Shown: positions 49,969 through 57,760 of the stretch, piece by piece | Layout of the letters: every line of letters starts with the position of its first letter | How positions within the stretch are numbered: position 1 is the first letter of the stretch | NCBI RefSeq assembly: GCF_027497355.1 | Contig: NZ_CP114909.1 | Coordinates: forward strand, 3,801,001 to 3,865,000 | Direction of reading: 5' to 3' | Length of the DNA: 64,000 bases | From: Micromonospora sp. WMMA1947 | GTDB lineage: Bacteria; Actinomycetota; Actinomycetes; Mycobacteriales; Micromonosporaceae | The notes under the pieces: model-generated | The model's input: the letters and a program-made list of their open reading frames with translations, nothing else | Database searches by the model: none | What the model was told of the DNA's origin: nothing | Program-made: the position numbers and the translations under genes

Positions 49969-51561
49969 TCAGTCCGCGTCCCGCCCCGTGATCACGTCGG
50001 CGGCCCGCCAGGCCAGCCCGGTCACCGGGGCGCTGGTCCAGCCCGCCACCATCACCGGCAGCACCGACGCGTCGACCACCCGCAGCCCGTCCACGCCGCG
50101 TACCCGCAACAGTGGATCGACCACGTGCTCGTCGCCGGTGCCCATCGCGCAGGTGCCGATGGCGTGGTAGCCGCAGTAGCCGCGCGCCACCGCCGCCTCG
50201 ACGATCTCCGCGTCGGTAGTGGTCGCCGTACCGGGCACCGTCTCGCCCTGGATGCGCTTCGCGATCGGGCCGGTGCCGAAGAACTCCCGCATCCGGCGGA
50301 ACAGGTCCACCGCCACCCGCCGGTCGTGCGCGGTGGTCAGATAGTTCGCCACGACGGCCGGCGGCGTACGCGGGTCCGCGTCGGTGATCGCCAGACTGCC
50401 CTCGCTGTCCGGCCGGCTGACGGTGCCCAGGCACATCAGGCCCGGCTCCCGTTCCAGTTCGAGGGCCTTGCCGGGCCGCGGTGGCGCGGCGGAGAACGGC
50501 GCCATCAGCAGGTGCGCGTCCGGGCGGTCCAGGTCCGGCCGGGACTTGATGTGCGCCGCGACGTCCAGCACCGGCAGGGCGAGCGGGCCGCCCCGGGTGA
50601 GCAGCCAGCGCAGCGCCGCCCGGGCCTGCCCGAGCGGGCTGCCGATGGTCATGTTGTGGCCGCCGGGTTCGGTGAGGCGGTACTGCAGGACTATCGACCG
50701 GTGCTCGCGCAGCCCGGCGCCGACCCGGGGCCGGTCGAGCAGCACCGGCACCCCGGCGGCCCGCAGCGTGTCCGCCGGCCCGATGCCGGAGACCTGCAAC
50801 AGGTGCGGGGTGGCCAGGGCGCCCGCGGCGAGGATCACCTCACCCGCTGCCCGGTACGTGGTCTCCCGGCCGCCGTGCGCCACCCGTACCCCGGTGGCCC
50901 GGCCGCCCTCGACGAGCACCCGCAGGACGACGGCGCCGACCTCGACGGTCAGGTTGGGCCGGCGCCGGACCGGGTGCAGGAACGCGTCCGCGGCGCTGAC
51001 CCGGCGTCCGGCGTGGATGGTGGCGGTGGGGTAGCCGATCCGCTCGTCGTCGTGGGCGTCCAGGTCGTCGGCGCGGCGCCAGCCCAGCTCGGCGCCGGTG
51101 GCCACCATCTCCTCGGCGAGCGGGTCGGTGCCGGTGGCGATGGACAGCCGCACCGGGCCGCCGGTGCCCCGGTGCGGTGCGGGGCCGAGCGGGTGGTCCT
51201 CCAGCCGCGGGAACACCCGGCCCATGACCGACCAGCCCCAGCCGAGCGGCTCCAGGGCGTCCCAGTCGTGCGCCGCGCCGCGGCTCCAGATCATGCCGTT
51301 GACCGAGGTGGAGCCGCCGATCATCCGTCCGCGCTGCCAGATCTCCTGGCGGCCCGGCCCGGTGGTGGCCGGGTAGTGCCAGGCGGTGCGCTCGTCGTCC
51401 ATCAGCCGGGAGAACGCCTTCGGCACCCGCACGTACGGGCTGCGGTCCCAGCCGCCCGCCTCCAGCAGCAGCACCCGGGTGCCCGGATCCTCGGTGAGCC
51501 GGTTCGCCAGCACGCAGCCCGCCGCGCCGGCTCCCACGATGACGTAGTCGAACTCCTCCAC
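49969..51561 (-). CDS. GMC family FAD oxidoreductase (choline dehydrogenase-like)
   Basis: The 530-residue flavoprotein has the FAD motif VIVGAGAAGCVLANRLTED, the GMC signature segments GRMIGGSTSVNGMIWSRG and ILAAGALATPHLLQVSGIGP, and the C-terminal active-site region YHAIGTCAMG followed by LRVVDASVLPVMVAG. Such enzymes oxidise alcohols; substrate and electron acceptor are unknown. A cluster with an aldo/keto reductase on the same strand (about 90 bp upstream) suggests a small redox unit. Start is GTG 51561. Confidence 0.9.
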   Translation of the reverse strand: MEEFDYVIVGAGAAGCVLANRLTEDPGTRVLLLEAGGWDRSPYVRVPKAFSRLMDDERTAWHYPATTGPGRQEIWQRGRMIGGSTSVNGMIWSRGAAHDWDALEPLGWGWSVMGRVFPRLEDHPLGPAPHRGTGGPVRLSIATGTDPLAEEMVATGAELGWRRADDLDAHDDERIGYPTATIHAGRRVSAADAFLHPVRRRPNLTVEVGAVVLRVLVEGGRATGVRVAHGGRETTYRAAGEVILAAGALATPHLLQVSGIGPADTLRAAGVPVLLDRPRVGAGLREHRSIVLQYRLTEPGGHNMTIGSPLGQARAALRWLLTRGGPLALPVLDVAAHIKSRPDLDRPDAHLLMAPFSAAPPRPGKALELEREPGLMCLGTVSRPDSEGSLAITDADPRTPPAVVANYLTTAHDRRVAVDLFRRMREFFGTGPIAKRIQGETVPGTATTTDAEIVEAAVARGYCGYHAIGTCAMGTGDEHVVDPLLRVRGVDGLRVVDASVLPVMVAGWTSAPVTGLAWRAADVITGRDAD

Positions 51562-51652
51562 AGGGGACCCCCACTCGTGAGAATCCCTCTGACCGTAGTT
51601 GCCCGGTCACCGTCTGCGAAAGGGGCCGGTCGGGGGAGGTGCGGTGGCCGGG

Positions 51653-52519
51653 TCAGGCGGCCTCGGCCAGCGCCTCGAACTCGGCGTCGGTCAGCTCCAC
51701 CTCGGCCGCCGCCACGTTCTCCTCCAGGTGCGCCACCGACGACGTGCCCGGGATCGGCAGCATCACCGCCGACCGGCGCAGCAGCCAGGCCAGCGCGAGC
51801 TGCGCCGGGGCGGCGCCGTGCCCGGTCGCGATCGCGTCGAGTGGTCCGCCGGGGCGGGCCAGGTTGCCGGTGGCGATCGGGAACCACGGGATGAACGCCA
51901 GGTCGTGGCGCTCGCAGTGCTCCAGCACGTCCTCCGCGCTGCGGTCGGCCAGGTTGTAGAGGTTCTGCACGGACACGATCGGCGCGATCGCCCGGGCCGC
52001 CTCGATCTCCTCGACGCCGACCTGGGACAGCCCGATGTGCCGGATCTTGCCCTCCTGGCGCAGCAGCGCCAGCTCGCCGAGCTGGTCGGCCAGCGGCACC
52101 TTCGCGTCGATGCGGTGCAGCTGGTAGAGGGGGATGCAGTCCAGGCCCAGGTGGCGCAGGCTCAGCTCGCACTGCTGGCGCAGGTACTCCGGGCGCCCCA
52201 CCGGCCGCCAGTCGTCCGGGCCGGCGCGGGTCAGCCCGGCCTTCGTCGCGATGACCAGATCGTCGGCGTACGGGTGCAGCGCCTCGCGGATCAGCAGCTC
52301 ACTGACGAACGGCCCGTACGAGTCGGCGGTGTCGATGAACGTGACGCCCAGCTCGTACGCGCGGCGCAGCACCCGTACCGCCTCGGCCGGATGCTTCGGG
52401 TCACCCCACACGCCCGGCCCGGTGAGCTGCATCGCCCCGTAGCCGAGGCGGTCGACCGGCAGGTCGCCACCGATCCGGTAGCTGCCCGACGCCTTGGCGG
52501 GCTGGGTGCTGGCGGCCAT
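51653..52519 (-). CDS. Aldo/keto reductase
   Basis: The 288-residue TIM-barrel oxidoreductase carries the AKR tetrad: [10 protein letters not shown] (Asp and Tyr), VIATKAGL (Lys) and LYQLHRID (His). The NADPH-binding end [14 protein letters not shown] is also typical. Early [15 protein letters not shown] matches actinobacterial AKRs often placed beside MerR/TetR genes. ATG 52519 follows GGGAGGA seven bases away; in-frame upstream codons lack a site. The physiological substrate is unknown. Confidence 0.9.
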   Translation of the reverse strand: MAASTQPAKASGSYRIGGDLPVDRLGYGAMQLTGPGVWGDPKHPAEAVRVLRRAYELGVTFIDTADSYGPFVSELLIREALHPYADDLVIATKAGLTRAGPDDWRPVGRPEYLRQQCELSLRHLGLDCIPLYQLHRIDAKVPLADQLGELALLRQEGKIRHIGLSQVGVEEIEAARAIAPIVSVQNLYNLADRSAEDVLEHCERHDLAFIPWFPIATGNLARPGGPLDAIATGHGAAPAQLALAWLLRRSAVMLPIPGTSSVAHLEENVAAAEVELTDAEFEALAEAA

Positions 52520-52695
52520 TCGCGGTCCTCCCGGGCTCGTACGCGGTCGCGGGCCGTCGCACGCCCGGACGCGGGAGCTTTCCCCGAATCGGACCGGCGA
52601 AGCCTCCCGACGACCAGCCGGGCAGTTGCGGCGAGCAGCCTCGGCACACCGGCCCGCCGTGGGAGGCTGGGCGGAACGGTGCTCAGGAGGTGCGC

Positions 52696-53061
52696 ATGGC
52701 CGCGACGCCACAGCTCGACTTCGCGCTGGACACGTACGAGTGCATCGTGCTCTACCCGGGGCCCTCGGGGCGGGCCCTGCCGGACGAGACGGTGCAGCGG
52801 CTGCAGGCCGAGCACCTCCAGCACATGCGGGCGCTGCAACGGCGCGGCATCGTGCTCGTGGACGGATCCGTCGACGGCCCGGCGCGGGAACCCGACCCGC
52901 CGATCGGTTTCGGTCTGGCCCGCACCGGCTCGGTGGACGACGTCCGCAGCGTCATGGAGGCCGACCCGGCGGTGCAGGCCGGGCTGTACCGGGTCGAGGT
53001 GCTCACCTTCCTCTGCCCGGCCGGCTCGCTGGAGTTCCCGCTGGTCAAGACGGAGAGCTGA
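52696..53061 (+). CDS. YciI-like domain protein
   Basis: The 121-residue protein has a YciI/ferredoxin-like alpha-beta layout. A strand [11 protein letters not shown] is followed by the helix [26 protein letters not shown], a strand [19 protein letters not shown] and a final strand [16 protein letters not shown] (quoted in short pieces of a longer run). The histidine in the first helix is at the position of the YciI active-site His. Function is unknown. AGGAGG lies five bases before ATG 52696. Confidence 0.72.
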   Translation: MAATPQLDFALDTYECIVLYPGPSGRALPDETVQRLQAEHLQHMRALQRRGIVLVDGSVDGPAREPDPPIGFGLARTGSVDDVRSVMEADPAVQAGLYRVEVLTFLCPAGSLEFPLVKTES

Positions 53062-53340
53062 GGCGCGGCTCGCGCCCCTCCGGCGGCACCACCCGCTGTC
53101 GCGTACCCGCCCACCGCCCACCGTCGACCGGCAGTGGGCGGCGGCGCTACCGTGCCCCCGGCCGGCCTCTGGCGGGGAGCGGTACGATTTCTCACCGCGC
53201 GGTCGCCGATGCCCGCCACACGACGTCGCGGTGCGGTACGCCTACCGCCCGCCCACGCGGTTGACGCGCGTCGTTGGACAACTGTTCCGCAGCTCGCAAG
53301 GGGTCGGCCGGGAGGCCGATCCGGAAGAGAGACTAGCCTG
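53062..53340. other. 279-bp intergenic region before pyk
   Basis: A hairpin (CCGCCCAC, 53114-53121, with GTGGGCGG, 53134-53141) probably terminates the YciI-like gene. A TAGCCT box (53334-53339) lies seven bases before an in-frame pyk GTG at 53347. No further gene is seen. Confidence 0.5.
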
Positions 53341-54789
53341 ATGGGCGTGACACGCCGCGCGAAGATCGTCTGCACTCTCGGCCCCGCCACCGCGTCCCCG
53401 GAGCGTATCCGCGGGCTCGTCGAAGCCGGCATGAACGTGGCGAGGCTCAACTTCAGCCACGGCAGTCACGCCGACCACGAGTCGGTCTACCGGCTGGTCC
53501 GGGAAGCGGCCGAGGCGGCCGGCAAGCCGGTCGCCGTGCTCGCCGACCTCCAGGGCCCCAAGATCCGTCTCGGCCGGTTCGCCGACGGCCCGCACGAGTG
53601 GCGTACCGGCGACTCCGTCGTGATCACCGGTGACGACGTCGTCGGCACCAAGGAGCGGGTCTCCTGCACCTACCGCAAGCTGCCCCAGGAGGTGAAGCCG
53701 GGCGACCGGCTGCTGATCGACGACGGCCGCGTCGCGGTCGAGGTCAGCGACGTCACCGGTAACGACATCCGGTGCCTGGTCACCGAGGGTGGCCCGGTCT
53801 CCAACAACAAGGGCGTCTCGCTGCCGAACGTCGCGGTGAGCGTCCCGGCCCTGTCCGACAAGGATGCCGAGGACCTGCGCTTCGCCCTCGGCCTCGGCGT
53901 CGACCTGGTCGCGCTGTCGTTCGTCCGGTCGCCGGAGGACATCAAGCTCGTCCACTCGATCATGGACGAGGAGGGTGTGCGCCGCCCGGTCCTGGCCAAG
54001 GTCGAGAAGCCGGAGGCGGTCGACCACCTGGAGGCGATCGTGCTCTCCTTCGACGGCGTCATGGTCGCCCGCGGCGACCTCGGCGTCGAACTGCCGCTGG
54101 ACCAGGTGCCGCTGGTGCAGAAGCGCGCCGTGCAGCTGTGCCGGGAGAACGCCAAGCCGGTCATCGTGGCCACCCAGATGCTCGACTCGATGATCGAGAA
54201 CTCCCGTCCGACCCGCGCCGAGGCGTCCGACGTGGCCAACGCGGTGCTCGACGGCGCCGACGCGGTGATGCTCTCCGGCGAGACCAGCGTCGGCAAGTAC
54301 CCGGTCCTCACCGTCAGCACCATGGCGAAGATCATCACCACCACCGAGGCCGGCTCGATCGCCGTCCCCCGGCTGCAGCACGACCCGCGTACGCACGGCG
54401 GCGCGCTCACCGTCGCCGCCTCGTCGATCGCCCGGGCCATCGGCGCCAAGGCCATGGTCGCGTTCTCGCAGACCGGTGACACCGTCAAGCGCCTGGCCCG
54501 GCTGCACTGCGACCTGCCGCTGCTGGCGTTCACGCCGGTGCCGGAGGTGCGCAACCAGCTCGCGCTGTCCTGGGGCGTGGAGACGTTCCTGATGCCGTTC
54601 GTCCAGCACACCGACGACATGTTCCGCCAGGTCGACCAGGCGCTGCTCGGCCTCAACCGGGCCAACCCGGGCGACTACGTGGTGATCGTGGCGGGCAGCC
54701 CGCCCGGCACCCCCGGCTCCACCAACACGCTGCGCGTGCACCAGCTGGGCTCGCTGGTCGACGCTGCCTCGGCACGAGCCCTCCAATGA
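53341..54789 (+). CDS. pyk: Pyruvate kinase
   Basis: The 482-residue enzyme makes pyruvate and ATP from PEP and ADP. It starts with RRAKIVCTLGPATASPE and has ARLNFSHGSH, ADLQGPKIRLGRF, the catalytic-lysine region VLAKVEKPEAV, the metal site MVARGDLGVELPLDQVP and VIVATQMLDSM (substrate loops). A C-terminal allosteric domain ends at about residue 480. ATG 53341 follows GGAAGAGAG; GTG 53347 would fit a leaderless transcript from TAGCCT, so two starts are possible. It overlaps tesB (ATGA). Confidence 0.96.
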   Translation: MGVTRRAKIVCTLGPATASPERIRGLVEAGMNVARLNFSHGSHADHESVYRLVREAAEAAGKPVAVLADLQGPKIRLGRFADGPHEWRTGDSVVITGDDVVGTKERVSCTYRKLPQEVKPGDRLLIDDGRVAVEVSDVTGNDIRCLVTEGGPVSNNKGVSLPNVAVSVPALSDKDAEDLRFALGLGVDLVALSFVRSPEDIKLVHSIMDEEGVRRPVLAKVEKPEAVDHLEAIVLSFDGVMVARGDLGVELPLDQVPLVQKRAVQLCRENAKPVIVATQMLDSMIENSRPTRAEASDVANAVLDGADAVMLSGETSVGKYPVLTVSTMAKIITTTEAGSIAVPRLQHDPRTHGGALTVAASSIARAIGAKAMVAFSQTGDTVKRLARLHCDLPLLAFTPVPEVRNQLALSWGVETFLMPFVQHTDDMFRQVDQALLGLNRANPGDYVVIVAGSPPGTPGSTNTLRVHQLGSLVDAASARALQ

Positions 54790-55661
54790 GTGTGGCGACC
54801 GGGCAGGCGGCGGTCGACCAGCTGCTGGAGGTGCTCGACCTCGCCCGTACCGGGGAGATGACCTTCCGGGGGATGAGCCCGCCGGTGGGCCCGCAGCGGG
54901 TCTACGGCGGCCAGGTCGCCGGTCAGGCCCTGGTCGCGGCCGGCCGCACCGTCGACGCGGAGCGGGCCGTGCACTCCCTGCACGGCTACTTCGTGCGCCC
55001 CGGCGACCCGGCCGAGCCGATCGAGTACCAGGTGGAGAACGTCCGCGACGGCCGCTCCTTCTCGGTACGCCGCTCGGTGGCGCTGCAGCACGACAAGCCG
55101 ATCTTCTTCATGTCGGCGTCGTTTCAGCGCCAGGAGGAGGGGCTGGACCACCACGCCCCGCTCCCGCCGGACGTACCCCGCCCGGACGACGTGCCGACCA
55201 TGACCGACCGGCTCTCCCGCTACCCGGAGCGCCTCGGCATCTGGGGGATGATCCCGCGCCCGATCGACGTGCGGTACGTCGGCGAGCCCGGCTGGGTGCG
55301 TCCCGGTGACCGCCCGGCCGAACCGCACCAGCGGGTGTGGATGCGCCTTGACGGCAAGCTGCCGGACGATCCGCTGCTGCACGCGTGCGCCCTCACGTAC
55401 GCCTCCGACCTGACGCTGCTGGACTCGGTGCTGTCGGTGCACGGCGAGGTGTGGGGGCCGGGCGGCGTGGTCGGCGCGAGCCTCGACCACGCCCTGTGGT
55501 TCCACAGGTCGTTCCGTGCCGACGAGTGGTTCCTGTACGACTGCTGGAGCCCGTCGGCATCGGGTGCCCGTGGCCTGGCCACCGGCCGGATGTTCACCAC
55601 CGACGGACGGCACATCGCCAGCGCCGTCCAGGAGGGGCTGCTGCGGCGCGTCGGCGGCTGA
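54786..55661 (+). CDS. tesB: Acyl-CoA thioesterase II (TesB type)
   Basis: The 291-residue double-hotdog enzyme hydrolyses acyl-CoA. It has the first hotdog VYGGQVAGQALVAAGRTV with HSLHGYFVRPGDP, the NVRDGRSFSVRRSVALQ strand with the conserved Asp region, and the second hotdog VGASLDHALWFHRSFRADEW, then YDCWSPSASGARGLATGRMF. Size and order match bacterial TesB. The ATG overlaps the pyk stop, so it is translated with pyruvate kinase. Confidence 0.92.
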   Translation: MSVATGQAAVDQLLEVLDLARTGEMTFRGMSPPVGPQRVYGGQVAGQALVAAGRTVDAERAVHSLHGYFVRPGDPAEPIEYQVENVRDGRSFSVRRSVALQHDKPIFFMSASFQRQEEGLDHHAPLPPDVPRPDDVPTMTDRLSRYPERLGIWGMIPRPIDVRYVGEPGWVRPGDRPAEPHQRVWMRLDGKLPDDPLLHACALTYASDLTLLDSVLSVHGEVWGPGGVVGASLDHALWFHRSFRADEWFLYDCWSPSASGARGLATGRMFTTDGRHIASAVQEGLLRRVGG

Positions 55662-55732
55662 CCGTCCGGCCGGTGATCGTCCGGACGCGGGCCCGGCGGC
55701 CGGTCCGCATCGCAGCGGACTAACCTGGCCGT

Positions 55733-56200
55733 ATGCGCCTTTCCGCCCGGGTCGACTATGCCCTCCGCGCGGCCGCCGAGCTGGCCTCCGTCGCGGACGG
55801 GACTGCCGAGCGGAGCCGCCCGGTGACCGCCGAGCAGATCGCCCGCGCGCAGGACATCCCGCCGAAGTTCCTGGAGAGCATCCTGCTGCAACTGCGCCGG
55901 GGCGGCATCGTGCACGCCCAGCGTGGCCCGGAGGGCGGCTACTGGCTGGCCCGGCCGGCCGGGGAGATCTCCCTGGCCGAGGTGATCCGCGTCATCGACG
56001 GCCCGCTGGCGCACGTACGCGGGCAGCGTCCGGAGCAGCTCGGCTACCAGGGTGCGGCCCGCGCGCTGCAGGACGTCTGGATCGCGCTGCGGGCCAGCGA
56101 GCGGGAGATCCTCGAGCTGGTCACCATCGCCGACGTGGCGGCCGGCGCGCTGCCCGGCCGGGTCAACGAGCTGGCCGCCGACCCGCGCGCCTGGAGCTGA
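55733..56200 (+). CDS. Rrf2 family regulator without Fe-S cysteines
   Basis: The 155-residue winged-helix protein begins MRLSARVDYALRAAAELAS and contains the Rrf2 recognition part PPKFLESILLQLRRGGIV with RGPEGGYWLARP. No cysteine is present anywhere, so it cannot bind an iron-sulfur cluster like IscR or NsrR. It is of the cysteine-free type that includes sulfur regulators such as CymR. TAACCT (55721-55726) ends six bases before the ATG, indicating a leaderless transcript. A TauE/SafE-type transporter follows, suggesting sulfur-related control. Confidence 0.85.
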   Translation: MRLSARVDYALRAAAELASVADGTAERSRPVTAEQIARAQDIPPKFLESILLQLRRGGIVHAQRGPEGGYWLARPAGEISLAEVIRVIDGPLAHVRGQRPEQLGYQGAARALQDVWIALRASEREILELVTIADVAAGALPGRVNELAADPRAWS

Positions 56201-56286
56201 CGACCGCCTCCGCACGTCCGGGCACACCGTCCGGCGACTCCTACCAACCGGATGGGGGACTTGACCCGGGGTGCCCTCGTGCCGCA

Positions 56287-56315
56287 TTGTCGACCAAGTT
56301 GATAGGAGATACCGA
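56287..56315 (+). promoter_or_regulatory. Putative promoter of TauE/SafE gene
   Basis: TTGTCG (56287-56292), 17-bp spacer and TACCGA (56310-56315) precede GTG 56333; AAGTTGATAGG in the spacer is AT-rich for this genome and could be the adjacent Rrf2 regulator's site. Confidence 0.35.
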
Positions 56316-56332
56316 AAAGTCAGGGGGCGCTC

Positions 56333-57397
56333 GTGCGCAAGCTGCTGGTCCTCGCCCTCGTCGGGCTCGCCGCGCAACTCGTCGACGGCGCGCTCGGCAT
56401 GGCGTACGGGCTGACCTCCTCGACGCTTCTCCTGTTCGCCGGTGTCGCACCGGCCGCCGCGTCCGCCTCGGTGCACCTGGCCGAGATCGGCACCACGCTC
56501 GCCGCCGGCGTCTCGCACTGGCGATTCGGCAACGTCGACTGGAAGGTGGTCGGCCGGATCGCGCTGCCCGGCGCCATCGGCGCGTTCGCCGGAGCGACTT
56601 TCCTCAGCTCGATCTCCACCGAGGCGGCGGCCCCGTGGATGGCCGCCATCCTGTTCACGCTCGGCGCGTACCTGCTGGTGCGGTTCTCCCGGCCGCTGCG
56701 CGCGAACCGGGCCGCCGGCCGGCTGCGCAGCCGTTTCCTCGCGCCGCTCGGCCTGGTCGCCGGCTTCGTCGACGCCACCGGCGGCGGTGGCTGGGGCCCG
56801 GTCGCCACCCCGGCGCTGCTGGTGTCCGGCCGGATGGAACCCCGCAAGGTCATCGGCTCGGTGGACACCTCCGAGTTCGTGGTGGCCGGCGCGGCCAGCA
56901 TCGGCTTCCTCATCGGCCTGGGCTCCGAGGGCTTCCTGCTGCCGACGGTGGCCGCGCTCCTGGTCGGCGGCCTGATCGCCGCGCCGATCGCCGCCTGGCT
57001 GGTCCGCATCGTTCCCGCCCAGCTGCTCGGCGCCGTGATCGGCGGCGTGATCGTGCTGACGAACGCCCGCACGCTGCTGAGCGCCGGCGGCGTGGGCGGG
57101 TCGGTGCCGGTCGTGGTGTACGTGCTGCTCGGCGCCGCCTGGCTGGTCGCCGTCGGGCTGGCGGTGCGCGCGCTGCGCCGTACCCGCCGGGCCCGCGCCA
57201 CTGTCGACGCGGCCCTGGCCGCCGCGCCGCCGGCCGAGGCGGGGAAGCCTGCCCAGCCGGGGGAGTCCGTCGAGCCGGCGGAGGCCGCGCAGCCGGGGCA
57301 GGTCCCGCAGCCGGGGCAGGTCCCGCAGCCGGTGGCCACCGCCGAGACCACCGAGGCCGCGGAGTCGCGGAAGCTCGCCGCCGCTGTCGAGGGCTGA
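56333..57397 (+). CDS. TauE/SafE (TSUP) family sulfite/sulfur-anion exporter-like protein
   Basis: The 354-residue membrane protein has about eight helices and TSUP features: DGALGMAYGLTSSTLLL, HLAEIGTTLAAGVSHWRFGNVDW and GFVDATGGGGWGPVATPALL. Members export sulfite, sulfoacetate or related anions. The C-terminal 60 residues are a Pro/Glu/Ala-rich tail with repeated PQPGQV units. The position after an Rrf2-type regulator and the GTTGATAGG motif upstream of GTG 56333 fit a sulfur-responsive unit; the exact substrate is not known. Confidence 0.85.
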   Translation: MRKLLVLALVGLAAQLVDGALGMAYGLTSSTLLLFAGVAPAAASASVHLAEIGTTLAAGVSHWRFGNVDWKVVGRIALPGAIGAFAGATFLSSISTEAAAPWMAAILFTLGAYLLVRFSRPLRANRAAGRLRSRFLAPLGLVAGFVDATGGGGWGPVATPALLVSGRMEPRKVIGSVDTSEFVVAGAASIGFLIGLGSEGFLLPTVAALLVGGLIAAPIAAWLVRIVPAQLLGAVIGGVIVLTNARTLLSAGGVGGSVPVVVYVLLGAAWLVAVGLAVRALRRTRRARATVDAALAAAPPAEAGKPAQPGESVEPAEAAQPGQVPQPGQVPQPVATAETTEAAESRKLAAAVEG

Positions 57398-57760
57398 GCC
57401 GCCCGCGGCCTGAACCGCGCGCCTCGCCTGGCCGTGCCGTCGCCCGGGAGGGCTCTGTCTCGGCCGGTCGCTCGCCGGGAGAGAACATGTCCCCTGACCG
57501 GTATGCCTCTCGGTCATATTTATGACTCTGAGGTATATCGGCTGTCGGTTCATTCCTTCGCGCCGTCGCCCGACCGCGCCGCCGCTCCACCGTTCCGCCG
57601 CGCTTGTGGGCGTGTCCGGCGGTGACCTAGGCTGACGAAGCGCGGAGCCGAATCACCGACGTCGATGCGTCGACGTCGCCCGTCGCGTCAGGGCACGTAT
57701 CCGCCGGTCCGGGCAGGCCGGCGACCGTCGCGTGCCTGACCTCCGCGAAAGGCGTTCCCC
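57398..57760. other. 363-bp intergenic region with AT-rich palindrome and promoter
   Basis: An unusually AT-rich foldback (57500-57517 with 57522-57539, 13 of 18 matching) occupies the middle. A promoter-like TTGTGG, 18-bp spacer, TAGGCT (57604-57633) lies about 120 bases before the lyase start. The leader is GC-rich and probably folds. No gene is convincing. Confidence 0.5.

Noticed and set aside
53242..54786. 514-codon frame antisense to pyk
   Set aside because: It mirrors pyruvate kinase and is rich in His/Arg/Asp with no motifs.
57434..57625. 63-codon frame before the lyase
   Set aside because: It crosses the AT-rich palindrome and promoter and has no recognisable domain.
57628..57760. 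GGAGCCGAATC in the lyase leader resembling a c-di-AMP (ydaO) riboswitch segment
   Set aside because: The other conserved ydaO blocks and the paired cores are not visible; only a short similarity remains.
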